Below, piece by piece: positions 1 through 8,383 of a DNA stretch of 64,000 nt. Where the stretch lies: the NCBI GenBank assembly GCA_003244105.1, contig QHBK01000004.1, forward strand, positions 85,980-149,979, read 5' to 3'. The DNA comes from Candidatus Eremiobacter antarcticus (GTDB lineage: Bacteria; Vulcanimicrobiota; Vulcanimicrobiia; Eremiobacterales; Eremiobacteraceae). Each line of letters begins with the position of its first letter. The first letter of the stretch is position 1. The translations under genes were made by a program, and so were the position numbers. The notes under the pieces are model-generated. The model was not told the origin of the DNA. It searched no databases and saw only the letters and a list, made by a program, of their open reading frames with translations.

Positions 1-300
1 CTCGTGCAGGCGCAGATCCGCTTCACTTGCCGATCGCTCCGCCCCTTGGATCTGCACGCCGAGCGCAGTGGACTCGGCGCGCAGCTGCGCGAGCGCCGAC
101 TCGCCCTGTTCTTTCGCCCTCGCAAAGCCGGCGGATATTTGGTTGCGTTGGGCTTTCAGCGCGTCGACGGTCGTGGCAGCGCGCCGCCATTGCTCGTCCA
201 GCGCCACGATCTCATCGACAGGGGACGCGTCGAGGCCGCGCCGGCGCAGCGAGCGGCGAACAGCGTCAGGATGATCTCGGATAAGCGCCTTGTCGAGCAC
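1..300 (-). CDS. serS: Seryl-tRNA synthetase, N-terminal part (runs off the left edge)
   Basis: Translating the minus strand from a GTG at 300 gives 100 open residues to the edge. They begin VLDKALIRDHPDAVRRSLRR and continue with RGLDASPVDEIVALDEQWR. This is the usual start of bacterial SerRS (LD.K.IR..P..V...L..RG), followed by the charged antiparallel coiled coil (ALKAQRNQISAGFARAKEQG) that binds the long arm of tRNA-Ser. The catalytic domain lies outside the window. The GTG is the only plausible start, because the same frame is closed by the pilT stop at 352-354 and holds no other ATG, GTG or TTG in between. No clear ribosome site is seen. It lies 51 nt downstream of pilT on the same strand, so the two may be co-transcribed. 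Confidence 0.87.
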   Translation of the reverse strand, partial: MLDKALIRDHPDAVRRSLRRRGLDASPVDEIVALDEQWRRAATTVDALKAQRNQISAGFARAKEQGESALAQLRAESTALGVQIQGAERSASEADLRLHE

Positions 301-351
301 AGGCGCGGGTTTGGCGCGCCCCGGCGGCGCCCCTTCGGTGCCTGGTTCTCG

Positions 352-1455
352 CTAGCGGCTTGCGGCCACGCGCGGGCGCAGCATCTCGTCATTGCCGCTT
401 ACGTAGCGGCGCAGGTCGTCGGGGTTGATCGACTTCTCAAGCGCTGCATCCAGCGTGATGGAGCCGTCGTTCACGAACTTCGCGAGCTGCCGGTCGAGCG
501 TCTGCATACCGAAGGACTGCCCGGTCTGCATCGCGCTTGTGATCTGCGCCGGTTTGTTCTCGCGGATAAGGTTGCGCACCGCCGGCGAGCCGATGAGGAT
601 CTCCATGGCGCAGATGCGGCCGGCTCCATCGACTTTGGGCACGAGCGTCTGCGTGAACACGCCCTCGAGCACGCCGGCCAGCTGCAGCCGGATCTGTTCT
701 TGCTGCTCGGGCGGAAAGACATCGATGATGCGGTTGATGGATTCGGCCGCGGACGTGACGTGCAGGGTTCCGAACACCAAATGGCCCGTTTCCGCGGCGG
801 TCAGCGCGAGCGCGATCGTCTCCAAGTCGCGCATCTCGCCGATGAGGATCACGTCGGGGTCTTGGCGCAGCGCGGAGCGCAATGCGTTGCCGAATGAGTG
901 CGTGTCGCGGTGCAGCTCCCGCTGCGTGATGATCGAGTTGACGTTCGAGTGCAAGAACTCGATGGGGTCCTCGATCGTGACCACGCGCGAGTTGCGCGTG
1001 CGGTTGAGATAGTTGATCATCGCTGCCAGAGTCGTGGATTTGCCGGAACCCGTGGGGCCGGTGACGAGCACGAGCCCGCGCGCCTTCTGGGTCATCTGCG
1101 CGAGGATTGGTGAAAACCCCATCTCTTCCAGCCACGGCGGGCTATCGGGGATGTTGCGGAACGTCGCACTGATGCTGCCGCGCTCGAAGCATGCGTTCAC
1201 GCGGAAGCGAGCGACGCCGACCATGGCGTATGCGAGGTCGATCTCGCGGTTTTCGTTGAGCAGGTCGATCTGCTCTTTGGTCAGGATCGACGTGACGAGC
1301 GACTGACAATCGGCCGAATCGAGTTTGTCCTCCACGATGGGGTCGAGCCGTCCGTGCAGCCGCATGGCAGGGGGGCTGCCCGCTACCACGTGAAGGTCGG
1401 ACGCGCCTTTTTCGACGATGCTGATGAGCAGATCATCCAGGGAGTGGGGGTACAT
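352..1455 (-). CDS. pilT: Type IV pilus retraction ATPase PilT
   Basis: This 367-residue protein has the normal PilT length. It is a hexameric cytoplasmic ATPase that powers pilus retraction and twitching. Visible are the N-terminal PilT/PilB segment (KGASDLHVVAGSPPAMRLHG, about 17-36), Walker A GPTGSGKST (133-141), Walker B DVILIGEMRD (201-210), conserved His boxes (GTLHVTSAAESI) and the retraction-specific motif VRNLIRE (293-299). The ATG at 1455 was chosen over an upstream in-frame start because homology begins with MYPHSLDDLL and GGAG lies just before it. An unrelated 91-residue extension would otherwise be added. A prepilin-like protein is encoded at 27833-28855, but no other pilus assembly genes are in the window. 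Confidence 0.95.
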   Translation of the reverse strand: MYPHSLDDLLISIVEKGASDLHVVAGSPPAMRLHGRLDPIVEDKLDSADCQSLVTSILTKEQIDLLNENREIDLAYAMVGVARFRVNACFERGSISATFRNIPDSPPWLEEMGFSPILAQMTQKARGLVLVTGPTGSGKSTTLAAMINYLNRTRNSRVVTIEDPIEFLHSNVNSIITQRELHRDTHSFGNALRSALRQDPDVILIGEMRDLETIALALTAAETGHLVFGTLHVTSAAESINRIIDVFPPEQQEQIRLQLAGVLEGVFTQTLVPKVDGAGRICAMEILIGSPAVRNLIRENKPAQITSAMQTGQSFGMQTLDRQLAKFVNDGSITLDAALEKSINPDDLRRYVSGNDEMLRPRVAASR

Positions 1456-1579
1456 TCGATCTCCATCCTGTAACGGTGAGGGCTGTCCGACCGCTTTAGA
1501 CTTGACGCGGCGAGAGGCGCGAGCGGCCGCCAAGCCAACGTTGTATCGAGTTGGCGTATGAAAGTGATATCGGTACATT

Positions 1580-2884
1580 GTGACGTCGACCCTTAGAAGC
1601 GGCTTGGAACCGAGATTTCCTTTGCGCGCGGTCACAATAGCCCAAGCGCTTGACGCTATGGCCTCGTTTGCCGTGCGCCGTGCCGTCTCAGAGCGGGTCG
1701 CGGTTGCCGACGCCGAGGGCCGCATCACCGCCGAGGCGCTGCAAGCGAGCGAAGACGTGCCGCCTTTTGCGCGCTCGCGCGTCGACGGCTATGCGGTCAT
1801 CGCTTCCGAGGTCGAGTCGGCCACCGCCAAGCAGCCCGTTCGGTTGAAGTTGGGCGGCGAGGTGCGCATGGGCGAAGCGGTGGCGCCGGTTCTCCGAGCG
1901 GGAGAGACGGTTCGCGTGCCGACGGGAGGCGCGCTGCCCTCCAACGCCGGCGGTGTCGTGATGCTCGAAGACACGTCGCTGCAAGAGACGATCGGTGAAT
2001 CCGATGGCGTCGCCCGCACGATCGTGGACGTGTACGACGGCGCGCAGTGCGATCGTCACATCACGCCGTCTGCAAGCGATCTGCATGCCGGCCAGCAGCT
2101 TTTCGATGCTGGCACGGTTTTGAGTCCTGCGGCTGTTGGCTTGCTCGCGGGCGCCAACGTCTCCCAGGTCGAGGTGTTCCGCAAGCCGCTCGTGGGCGTG
2201 CTCGTGACCGGCGATGAGCTGGTCGTCGCAGGCGAACCTCGCGCTCAAGGTCAGGTACGCGACATCAACAGCGTATCGCTCTCGGCGGCGCTTCGCGCGA
2301 TGGGATTCGTTCCTCGCCGCTTCGCAATCATCGCCGACGATCGCGCCGCATTCGCCGCGTCCCTGGAGGAAGCGCTGGCGAGCTGCGATGCAGTGCTGAT
2401 ATCCGGTGGGTCGAGCGTCGGAGCGCGAGATTATACGCCCGACGTGGTCGCAGCCGCCGGCGGCCCTGGTGTCATCGTACATGGAATACGCGCCAAACCC
2501 GGGCGGCCAGCCCTGCTGGCGATGATCGGCGAGCAGCCCGTCATCGGACTGCCGGGCAATCCCGTCTCCGCGCTCGTCGTTTTGGAAGCCGTCGCAAAGC
2601 CGGTCCTGCTGCGGATGTTCGGCAAGCACGATGCAGTCTTACCGTATCGCGCGCGGCTCGAACGGCGCATTGAGGTCGAACCGGAACTGGAGCATCGCAT
2701 TGCGGTCCGGCTGGTCGAAAGCGACGGGGGACTGCTGGCTCGACCGCTCATCGGCACATCGGCGCAGATGCATACGCTGGCCTTTGCTGATGCGATGATC
2801 GTCATACCGCAGGGCTGCGGGGGCGCCGACGCTGGCGCATGGGTCGACGCCATTCCTTTTTCCAGGTCCGGAACCGGGCGTTGA
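1580..2884 (+). CDS. moeA: Molybdopterin molybdenumtransferase MoeA
   Basis: The 434-residue protein inserts molybdate into adenylylated molybdopterin in molybdenum cofactor synthesis. Family landmarks are VPPFARSRVDGYAV (active-site Asp loop), VPTGGALP, a TGDELV motif, SGGSSVGARDYT (the SGG.S.G..D motif) and KPGRPALLAM followed by GLPGNPVSALV in the MogA-like domain. The C-terminal beta domain ends near the stop. The start is a GTG and is somewhat uncertain: similarity begins at about residue 18 (VTIAQALDAM). The stop overlaps the ATG of the next moeA-like gene (TGATG), indicating translational coupling. The gene is divergent from pilT, with about 120 nt between them. Further cofactor genes (moaC, mog) lie at 41.9-43.0 kb. 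Confidence 0.93.
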   Translation: MTSTLRSGLEPRFPLRAVTIAQALDAMASFAVRRAVSERVAVADAEGRITAEALQASEDVPPFARSRVDGYAVIASEVESATAKQPVRLKLGGEVRMGEAVAPVLRAGETVRVPTGGALPSNAGGVVMLEDTSLQETIGESDGVARTIVDVYDGAQCDRHITPSASDLHAGQQLFDAGTVLSPAAVGLLAGANVSQVEVFRKPLVGVLVTGDELVVAGEPRAQGQVRDINSVSLSAALRAMGFVPRRFAIIADDRAAFAASLEEALASCDAVLISGGSSVGARDYTPDVVAAAGGPGVIVHGIRAKPGRPALLAMIGEQPVIGLPGNPVSALVVLEAVAKPVLLRMFGKHDAVLPYRARLERRIEVEPELEHRIAVRLVESDGGLLARPLIGTSAQMHTLAFADAMIVIPQGCGGADAGAWVDAIPFSRSGTGR

Positions 2885-4632
2885 TGCGCGGCGTCCAACT
2901 GCCACAACTCGCATACGAGGAAGCGATCGGGCTGTGGCACGCCTCTCTCGAGGCGGCGGGTTGCCTGCAACCGGTCTCCGGAGAAACAGTCGCGCTGACG
3001 GATGCAGCCGGCCGCGTACCTTTGCAGTACCTGCGAACGCTGTGCGCGTCGCCCGGTTATCGCGCCGCTGCCATGGATGGCTTCGCGGTCGCAGCCGCTC
3101 GCCTCGGCAGCGCTCGCACAGACCGGCCGGTCTCACTGAACGTGGGTCTCGGCGCCGTTCCCATCGACACCGGCGGCGCTCTCGACGATTCGTGCGATGC
3201 GGTCGTGCCGGTCGAAGACGTCAGCGTCGACGGCGACACGGTGCGCTTCTTCTCGGCCATCGTCGCCGGAAAGAACGTTCGGCTTCCTTGTGAAGACGTG
3301 CCGCCCGGAGTCGCCATCGGCAGACCGGGGTGGCCGCTGCGCGCGCAAGAGTGCGCGGCGCTGATCGCGGGTGGCTGCCTGACGATTGAGGTGGCACGAC
3401 GGCCGCGCGTCGCCGTCATCCCCTCAGGCAACGAGGTGGTCCCGCCAGGAACTGATAAAGGCGCCGGCTTCGTCGTCGACAGCAATTCAACGATGATCGC
3501 CGCGCAGGCGCGCGCGCTCGGGGCCGAGGTCACCGTCTTCGGCATCGTGCCCGATGTCGTTGAAAGAATCGTGGAAACCTTGCGGCGCGCAGCGGCGGAC
3601 GCAGATCTCGTGCTGTTGCTGGCAGGTTCTTCGCGGGGACGACGAGATCGATCGCACGACGCCATAGCATCGATCGGTGAAGTGGCGGTGCACGGCGTCG
3701 CAACGCGACCCGGTAAGCCGGTTGTGCTCGGTCGCATCCGGAAGGCGGCGGTCGTGAATCTGCCGGGTTATCCGGTGGCGGCCCAAGTCGCGTTCAGTCT
3801 CTACGCTGTCCCTTTGCTTCGCCGCTGGACGGGCGCTCAACAGCCCGAGGCAGATCCGCCCGAGGTCGAGGAAAACGTTCGGCTCGGCGTCGGCCTCGAA
3901 ACCGACGGCAAGGCAGATGAATGGCGCAACGTCGCTCTGCATCGCGACGCTTCCGACGAGCTCATCGCTGTGCCGCAACCGATCGGCGGCGCGCTCTACC
4001 GCCTTGCACAAGCGGACGGCGTCATCCACCTGCGACGCGGGGAATGTCGGTGGTCACGTTTCACCGAGGTACCCGCCGCGCTCGCGCGGCCCGGTCGCTA
4101 CCTCGACATGCCGCTTCTTATCGGCCCGTACGATCCGTTGATCGAAGAGATCGCCGCGTTGACGAATTTTCGGTGCTCGTGGTGCAGCGACGACGAGCAT
4201 CCCGATGTGGCGGGCGGCGCTTGCGATGCCGCGGGCTTTCTGGGTCAGGCCGACGCACCGGCGGCCGGCCCAGACGCCAACCGGATGCTCGTCGGTTCGC
4301 GCATCGAAGGCATCGCAGACAAGCGCGGCGGACAACGGTCAACCCCTCCGGGGGGGACACCCGAGCGCTCCGAGGGTGACCCGTGGCGCCGCGCGGCGGC
4401 CGTCGCGTGCGGCTTCGCGACCGACCCGCGCTGCAGCGCTTACTTGGCGCGACGCTTCGGTCTTCAACTGTTCGAGCCGCACGATGTGCCATACTTCGTC
4501 GCTTGGAGCGACGGGGCGCCTGCGGACTGGCGAGACATGCTGCAGCGGGGAATGCAAGCCCTCGCCGGGCAACTCGAATTCTTCGGATGGCGATGTCTTG
4601 CGACGCCGCAGCGCGACGGCGTACCAGCTTGA
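2884..4632 (+). CDS. MoeA-like protein fused to a C-terminal periplasmic-binding-protein-like domain
   Basis: The 582-residue protein starts at the ATG overlapping the moeA stop. The N-terminal ~340 residues are MoeA-like: YRAAAMDGFAVAA, VIPSGNEVV, LLAGSSRGRRDRS in place of SGG.S.G..D, and RPGKPVVLG then NLPGYPVAAQV. After about residue 400 comes a segment like the LysR-substrate/PBP-like domain (YLDMPLLIGPYDPLIEEIA ... DVPYFVAW). This MoeA-PBP architecture is known in bacteria and archaea and is thought to act in molybdate or tungstate insertion or sensing; that role is inference here. The PBP-like part carries a proline-rich insert at about residues 484-500 encoded by a palindromic element. 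The AGSS form of the motif is usual for this subfamily, so it need not mean loss of activity. Confidence 0.85.
   Translation: MRGVQLPQLAYEEAIGLWHASLEAAGCLQPVSGETVALTDAAGRVPLQYLRTLCASPGYRAAAMDGFAVAAARLGSARTDRPVSLNVGLGAVPIDTGGALDDSCDAVVPVEDVSVDGDTVRFFSAIVAGKNVRLPCEDVPPGVAIGRPGWPLRAQECAALIAGGCLTIEVARRPRVAVIPSGNEVVPPGTDKGAGFVVDSNSTMIAAQARALGAEVTVFGIVPDVVERIVETLRRAAADADLVLLLAGSSRGRRDRSHDAIASIGEVAVHGVATRPGKPVVLGRIRKAAVVNLPGYPVAAQVAFSLYAVPLLRRWTGAQQPEADPPEVEENVRLGVGLETDGKADEWRNVALHRDASDELIAVPQPIGGALYRLAQADGVIHLRRGECRWSRFTEVPAALARPGRYLDMPLLIGPYDPLIEEIAALTNFRCSWCSDDEHPDVAGGACDAAGFLGQADAPAAGPDANRMLVGSRIEGIADKRGGQRSTPPGGTPERSEGDPWRRAAAVACGFATDPRCSAYLARRFGLQLFEPHDVPYFVAWSDGAPADWRDMLQRGMQALAGQLEFFGWRCLATPQRDGVPA
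4337..4381. repeat. REP-like imperfect palindrome inserted in frame in the MoeA-PBP gene
   Basis: The stretch begins GGTCAACCCCTCC and ends GAGGGTGACC, which pair with each other imperfectly. A G7 run (positions 4350-4356) and the perfect 8-nt palindrome GAGCGCTC (4363-4370) lie inside. It encodes a low-complexity peptide (STPPGGTPERSEGDP) that interrupts the PBP-like domain without breaking the frame. Its form resembles small coding palindromic elements of the REP type. No second copy was noticed in the window, so its status as a repeat needs a genome-wide search. Confidence 0.45.
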
Positions 4633-4646
4633 GAGGACGTGCGTGT

Positions 4647-5180
4647 ATGAGAGCATGGATCGTCAGCGTCGCGATCGCGCTATTATCGGCGTTGACATCG
4701 TGCACGGCGTCCCAGCAGCAAGAAGCGAAGACCGGCGTCGACGACGCCTGGATCGCGACGCAAGTGCGGACCAAGATCGCCACTATCGACGCCGCCACGG
4801 TTTCTCTTGTGAGCGTGCAAGTGCGGGACCGCGTCGTGACGCTGGGCGGTCAAGTTCCGTCCGCGCAAGAGCACGCGCGCGTCGTCGAAGCGGCGCGCAG
4901 CGTTTCGGGCGTGAAGTCGGTCGACGACAATCTGCGCGTGAACCCCAAAGCGCCCACCGGCAAGGAGATCGCGGGCGATCTCGCGCTTCAGGCGAGAGTC
5001 AAAGCTGCGCTCGCTTCTCAGACTGGAGTGAACGCTTTCGCGGTGAAGGTCTCTGCGCACGCGGGCATCGTCGCGCTCGACGGCTCCGTACCCAACAAGA
5101 CAGTTCACGATCTCGTTCTTGAGACCGTGCGCGGCGTTCCCGGTGTCCGTTCCATCGTCGACCACATCCGCCAAAGGTAG
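4647..5180 (+). CDS. Lipoprotein with two BON domains
   Basis: The 177-residue protein begins MRAWIVSVAIALLSALTSC, a lipoprotein signal with Cys19 in an LTSC lipobox. Two BON domains follow (about 30-100 and 108-176), each showing the alternating V..V...G.V..L.G.V pattern (VRDRVVTLGGQVPS; VSAHAGIVALDGSVPN) and ending in G-V-x-S-V/I-x-D. BON proteins bind phospholipid and often help maintain the envelope (OsmY/DolP group). ATG 4647 is preceded by GAGAGGA. Longer upstream reading would put unrelated sequence before the signal peptide. It lies 14 nt downstream of the MoeA-PBP gene. Confidence 0.88.
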   Translation: MRAWIVSVAIALLSALTSCTASQQQEAKTGVDDAWIATQVRTKIATIDAATVSLVSVQVRDRVVTLGGQVPSAQEHARVVEAARSVSGVKSVDDNLRVNPKAPTGKEIAGDLALQARVKAALASQTGVNAFAVKVSAHAGIVALDGSVPNKTVHDLVLETVRGVPGVRSIVDHIRQR

Positions 5181-5248
5181 GGCTGACAGGACGCCAGAAC
5201 GAGCGCCGTTCTACATCCGCGAGAATCCCTGGAAGCACCGACCGCTGC

Positions 5249-5980
5249 ATGCGCTACGGCATCATCTCCGACGTCCACTCCAACCTCGACGCGCTCCAGC
5301 CTGTGCTCGAGGAACTGGACCGTAAAGGCATGGACCAGCTGCTGTGCCTCGGCGACATTGTCGGATACGGTCCCAATCCCAATGAATGCTGCGAGCTGCT
5401 GCGAGCGCGCCATTGCCTTGCCATCGGCGGCAATCACGATGAGGCCGCCCTGTCACCCGTACAGGCCGACGCGTTCAACTCGCTGGCACGCGAGGCGATC
5501 GCCTGGACCAACCGCGAGCTCTCGCCGGATAATCGCGAGTTCCTGGTCGGCTTGCCGCGCGAGCGGTCGTTTCCCGGTTTCGTCATCGTGCATGGAGCGC
5601 CGGTCTTTCACTTCGCGTACATCCTCAGCGTCCTTGACGCCGAATCGTCGTTTGAGCGTGTCAGCGCTCCGCTGACGTTCATCGGGCACACGCACCTGGC
5701 GGAGGTCTACTACCAAAACGACCAAGGGCGCACGTTCCACCGGAAACTGACAAGCGGGGGCGTCGTGAAACTGGAGCCATCGTACCGCTATATCCTCAAT
5801 CCAGGAAGCGTGGGCCAGCCGCGTGACCATAACCCGCAGGCGTCCTTCGCCTACTTCGATGACGAAACTGAAAGCGTAGAAGTGCTGAGGATCAGCTACG
5901 ATGTTATGAAGGTGCGGCGGCGAATGCGTACCGCCAACCTGCCGGCGGAGTTAGCAGAACGATTATCCATCGGTTACTGA
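5249..5980 (+). CDS. Metallophosphoesterase, YfcE/MJ0936-like
   Basis: The 243-residue cytoplasmic protein carries the calcineurin-like metal-binding motifs in order: ISDVHSN (Asp8, His10), GDIVGYGPNP, GGNHDEA, IVHGAP and GHTHLAE. This set defines a binuclear metal phosphodiesterase of the YfcE/MJ0936 class. The substrate cannot be told from sequence; the GYGPNPNEC segment is common in a subgroup of unknown role. The start at 5249 directly precedes the first motif (MRYGIISDVH). No strong ribosome site is visible. Confidence 0.9.
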   Translation: MRYGIISDVHSNLDALQPVLEELDRKGMDQLLCLGDIVGYGPNPNECCELLRARHCLAIGGNHDEAALSPVQADAFNSLAREAIAWTNRELSPDNREFLVGLPRERSFPGFVIVHGAPVFHFAYILSVLDAESSFERVSAPLTFIGHTHLAEVYYQNDQGRTFHRKLTSGGVVKLEPSYRYILNPGSVGQPRDHNPQASFAYFDDETESVEVLRISYDVMKVRRRMRTANLPAELAERLSIGY

Positions 5981-6005
5981 CGCGCTGTCCGCGGGCAGCG
6001 GTGGC

Positions 6006-6431
6006 ATGCTCATGAGCGGTCCTACGCCGGTGCTGAGTGACGACCGGCGTTGCTTCGCGTGCGGGCCTGAAAACCCGCATGGTCTGCGGCTGAGCTTCGA
6101 CTACGGCGACGGCGTCGCAAACTCAACCTTTGTCGCGGGCTCGGGATTCGGCGGCTGGACGACGATCGTGCATGGCGGCATCATCGTGACGCTGCTCGAT
6201 GAGGCTATGGCCCACGCGGCGATTGCATCAGGCACTCGCGCCGTGACCGCCCGTCTTGAAGTGCGCTTCAGGAAAGCAGCGCCCGTCGGCGTACCGTTGC
6301 ATATCGAGGGAAGGCTCGAAGGAAGGCGTGGACGGCTTCTGACGTTAACGGCGACCGTCAGCGCCGTGGACGGCACGCTCTATGCGCAAGGTCGCGGGAG
6401 GTTCGTCGCCGATGACGGCTCAAGCGGCTGA
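6006..6431 (+). CDS. PaaI-like hotdog-fold thioesterase
   Basis: The 141-residue protein shows the hotdog pattern of the PaaI/4-hydroxybenzoyl-CoA thioesterase group: CFACGPENPHGLRLSF, then VHGGIIVTLLDEAMAHAA (central helix with the HGG and D/E of the active site), then the edge strand RFRKAAPVGVPL. The CFACG....GL start is typical of a family often annotated as thioesterase of unknown substrate. Two in-frame ATGs (6006 and 6012) are possible starts. The 3' end overlaps the smpB start by 20 nt, so the genes are probably translated from one message. Confidence 0.82.
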   Translation: MLMSGPTPVLSDDRRCFACGPENPHGLRLSFDYGDGVANSTFVAGSGFGGWTTIVHGGIIVTLLDEAMAHAAIASGTRAVTARLEVRFRKAAPVGVPLHIEGRLEGRRGRLLTLTATVSAVDGTLYAQGRGRFVADDGSSG

Positions 6432-6891
6432 TGGCCATGCGGGCACAAAGACGATCGCCTCAAATCGCAGGGCCTTTCATGAATACTCGATTCTGGACAG
6501 GCTGGAGGCCGGTGTGGTGCTGACGGGCACCGAGGTGAAGAGCTTGCGCGGCAACGGCTGTTCGCTCGTTGACGGCTACGTGAGAGTGAAAGACGGTGAA
6601 GCATGGTTGATGAGCGTCCACATACCGCCGTACGAGCGGGGCACGTCCTTCTCCCAGCACGAGCCGCGCAGAGACAGAAAGCTCTTGTTGCATGCGCGTG
6701 AGCTGAGCCGGCTCGTCGGCAAATTACAAGAGAAAGGCCTGACCCTGCTCCCCCTGCGCATGTATTTTCGCAAGAACCACGTGAAGGTGGAACTTGGGCT
6801 TGCGCGAGGAAAGAAACTCTATGACAAGCGTGAGGCGATCAAAGCGCGCGACGTCAGGCGGGAGCTCGAACGCGCCGCCCGCCGCCGCTAA
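6412..6891 (+). CDS. smpB: SsrA-binding protein SmpB
   Basis: The 159-residue protein binds tmRNA and delivers it to stalled ribosomes. Characteristic stretches are NRRAFHEYSILDRLEAGVVL, GTEVKSLR (RNA-binding), HIPPYERGT, RDRKLLLH, LLPLRMYF and the basic tail KKLYDKREAIKARD, which mimics the codon-anticodon duplex. The start ATG 6412 lies inside the end of the thioesterase gene. The tmRNA gene (ssrA) was not found in this window. Confidence 0.96.
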   Translation: MTAQAADGHAGTKTIASNRRAFHEYSILDRLEAGVVLTGTEVKSLRGNGCSLVDGYVRVKDGEAWLMSVHIPPYERGTSFSQHEPRRDRKLLLHARELSRLVGKLQEKGLTLLPLRMYFRKNHVKVELGLARGKKLYDKREAIKARDVRRELERAARRR

Positions 6892-8383
6892 CACGTTTGA
6901 GGCGCGCTTGCGCGCATCGTGGCACCAGCTTTTCGCCGCCGGCGAAAGCGACGCGCGTGAAGCAGGCACCGTGCTCGTCGCCTGCTCCGGAGGCAGCGAC
7001 AGCGCAGCTGCGTTGCTGCTGTCGCGTCGCATGCTGCCGGATCGCATGCTCGTCGCCTGCTATGTGAACCATGGCTTGCGGCCCGCCGCTGCCGTCCGCC
7101 GCGATATCGCCGCGGTCAAAGCGCAGGCAGCCGCCGCGGGGGCCCGCGTGCATATCGAACCCATCACGTGCGACCGGCGTTCGGGCGCATCGCCGGAAGA
7201 AGAAGCCCGAACGCGCCGCTACGAGGCGCTGGAACGCGTGGCTCATTCGTTCCGAGCATCGTACGTCATCACCGGACATCATTGCGACGACGCCGCTGAA
7301 ACCGTGTTGCTCGCTCTCATGCGCGGCAGCGGTCTTGACGGCCTTACCGCCATGCGACCGAAACGGCCGCTCAGCTCGTCAGTCATCCATGTGCGGCCTT
7401 TCTTGGATTGCAGCAAAGAAGAGCTGGGCCGCGTGACGCGGGCATCGCGAGTGCCGGCTTCCCGCGATGAGACAAACGACGACATGCGCTTTCGGCGCAA
7501 CGCGGTACGGCGCGCACTCGCGCAGCTCAAACGGACGTCGCCGCTGAGCGTGCGCGCGATCGCGCGATCGGCCGCCCTGCTGACGGGCGAGAGGACGTTG
7601 CTCGACAGCCTCACCGCGCGAGCATGGAAACGGTGCCGCTTGGACAATGCGGGCCCAGACTCACAGCCTCTTTCCGCGCGGCGTCTGAGCGAACTGGCCA
7701 GACCTCTTTTGCGCCGAGTGATCCGGCATACCGTGAAGCAGATCACCGGGAGTCTGCGCGACTTCTCCATGCAGCACTGCGATGCGATCGCCGATGCCGT
7801 CGCACGCGGCAGAGGCGGCGTCTACCATGCAGGCAACGCGACTGTCCACCTCTCCGCCGGAGCGCTTTGGGTTCGAAGCGCCGAGTCGCCGAACGAGACG
7901 ACGCCCTTGGATATCGACGTCGAGCGCTTGGAACGTTCGGACGCTGATGCACAAGAGTTCGCCACGCCGTTGGGTACGCTCGAGCTTTTTCAGCATTCCA
8001 TCGGCGATGGCACGCCTCGTCGAACGGAGGCCGACGGCGTCCAGTTCCTCGATGGGGCTGCCCTCGGCAACAGCCGGCTGCAGTTGCGCACACCGAGGCG
8101 CGGCGACACGTGCGTCCCTTCAGGCCGGCACCGGCCCGTTTCACTGGCAAGATTCTTGAGCAAGGCAGGCGTGCCTCGGCTGCTTCGCTCTCAAGCCCTG
8201 CTGTTGTGCGCAGACGGGCGAATCGCAGCAGTGCTGGGCGTTCGTGTCATGGAGCCGTTCGCTGCGAGGGACGGAGAGCCGAAGATGGAGCTGCGCTGGC
8301 ATCCGGCGCCTCGCGGGCCGATACTAAACCAAGCAATGGCGCGACCGAAGACGCGGCTCAATCGTTCAGAATATGTCCGATGA
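6821..8383 (+). CDS. tilS: tRNA(Ile)-lysidine synthase TilS
   Basis: TilS converts C34 of tRNA-Ile(CAU) to lysidine with ATP and lysine. The PP-loop CSGGSDSAAALLLS is at about residue 54. Further landmarks are CYVNHGLRP, EEEARTRRYEAL, ITGHHCDDAAETVLL and RNAVRRALAQL. The C-terminal TilS substrate-binding domain carries LRTPRRGD and LARFLSKAGVPR. At about 520 residues it is a full-length two-domain form. ATG 6821 is chosen because GAGGAAAG precedes it; an in-frame start at 6794 is also open. The gene overlaps the end of smpB by 71 nt and the start of hpt by 11 nt. The tilS-hpt-ftsH order is widespread in bacteria. Confidence 0.93.
   Translation: MTSVRRSKRATSGGSSNAPPAAANTFEARLRASWHQLFAAGESDAREAGTVLVACSGGSDSAAALLLSRRMLPDRMLVACYVNHGLRPAAAVRRDIAAVKAQAAAAGARVHIEPITCDRRSGASPEEEARTRRYEALERVAHSFRASYVITGHHCDDAAETVLLALMRGSGLDGLTAMRPKRPLSSSVIHVRPFLDCSKEELGRVTRASRVPASRDETNDDMRFRRNAVRRALAQLKRTSPLSVRAIARSAALLTGERTLLDSLTARAWKRCRLDNAGPDSQPLSARRLSELARPLLRRVIRHTVKQITGSLRDFSMQHCDAIADAVARGRGGVYHAGNATVHLSAGALWVRSAESPNETTPLDIDVERLERSDADAQEFATPLGTLELFQHSIGDGTPRRTEADGVQFLDGAALGNSRLQLRTPRRGDTCVPSGRHRPVSLARFLSKAGVPRLLRSQALLLCADGRIAAVLGVRVMEPFAARDGEPKMELRWHPAPRGPILNQAMARPKTRLNRSEYVR

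Noticed and set aside
4..897. 297-codon plus-strand open frame at the left edge
   Set aside because: It is antisense to serS and pilT, which have clear family motifs; its translation is Arg/Leu-rich GC shadow sequence.
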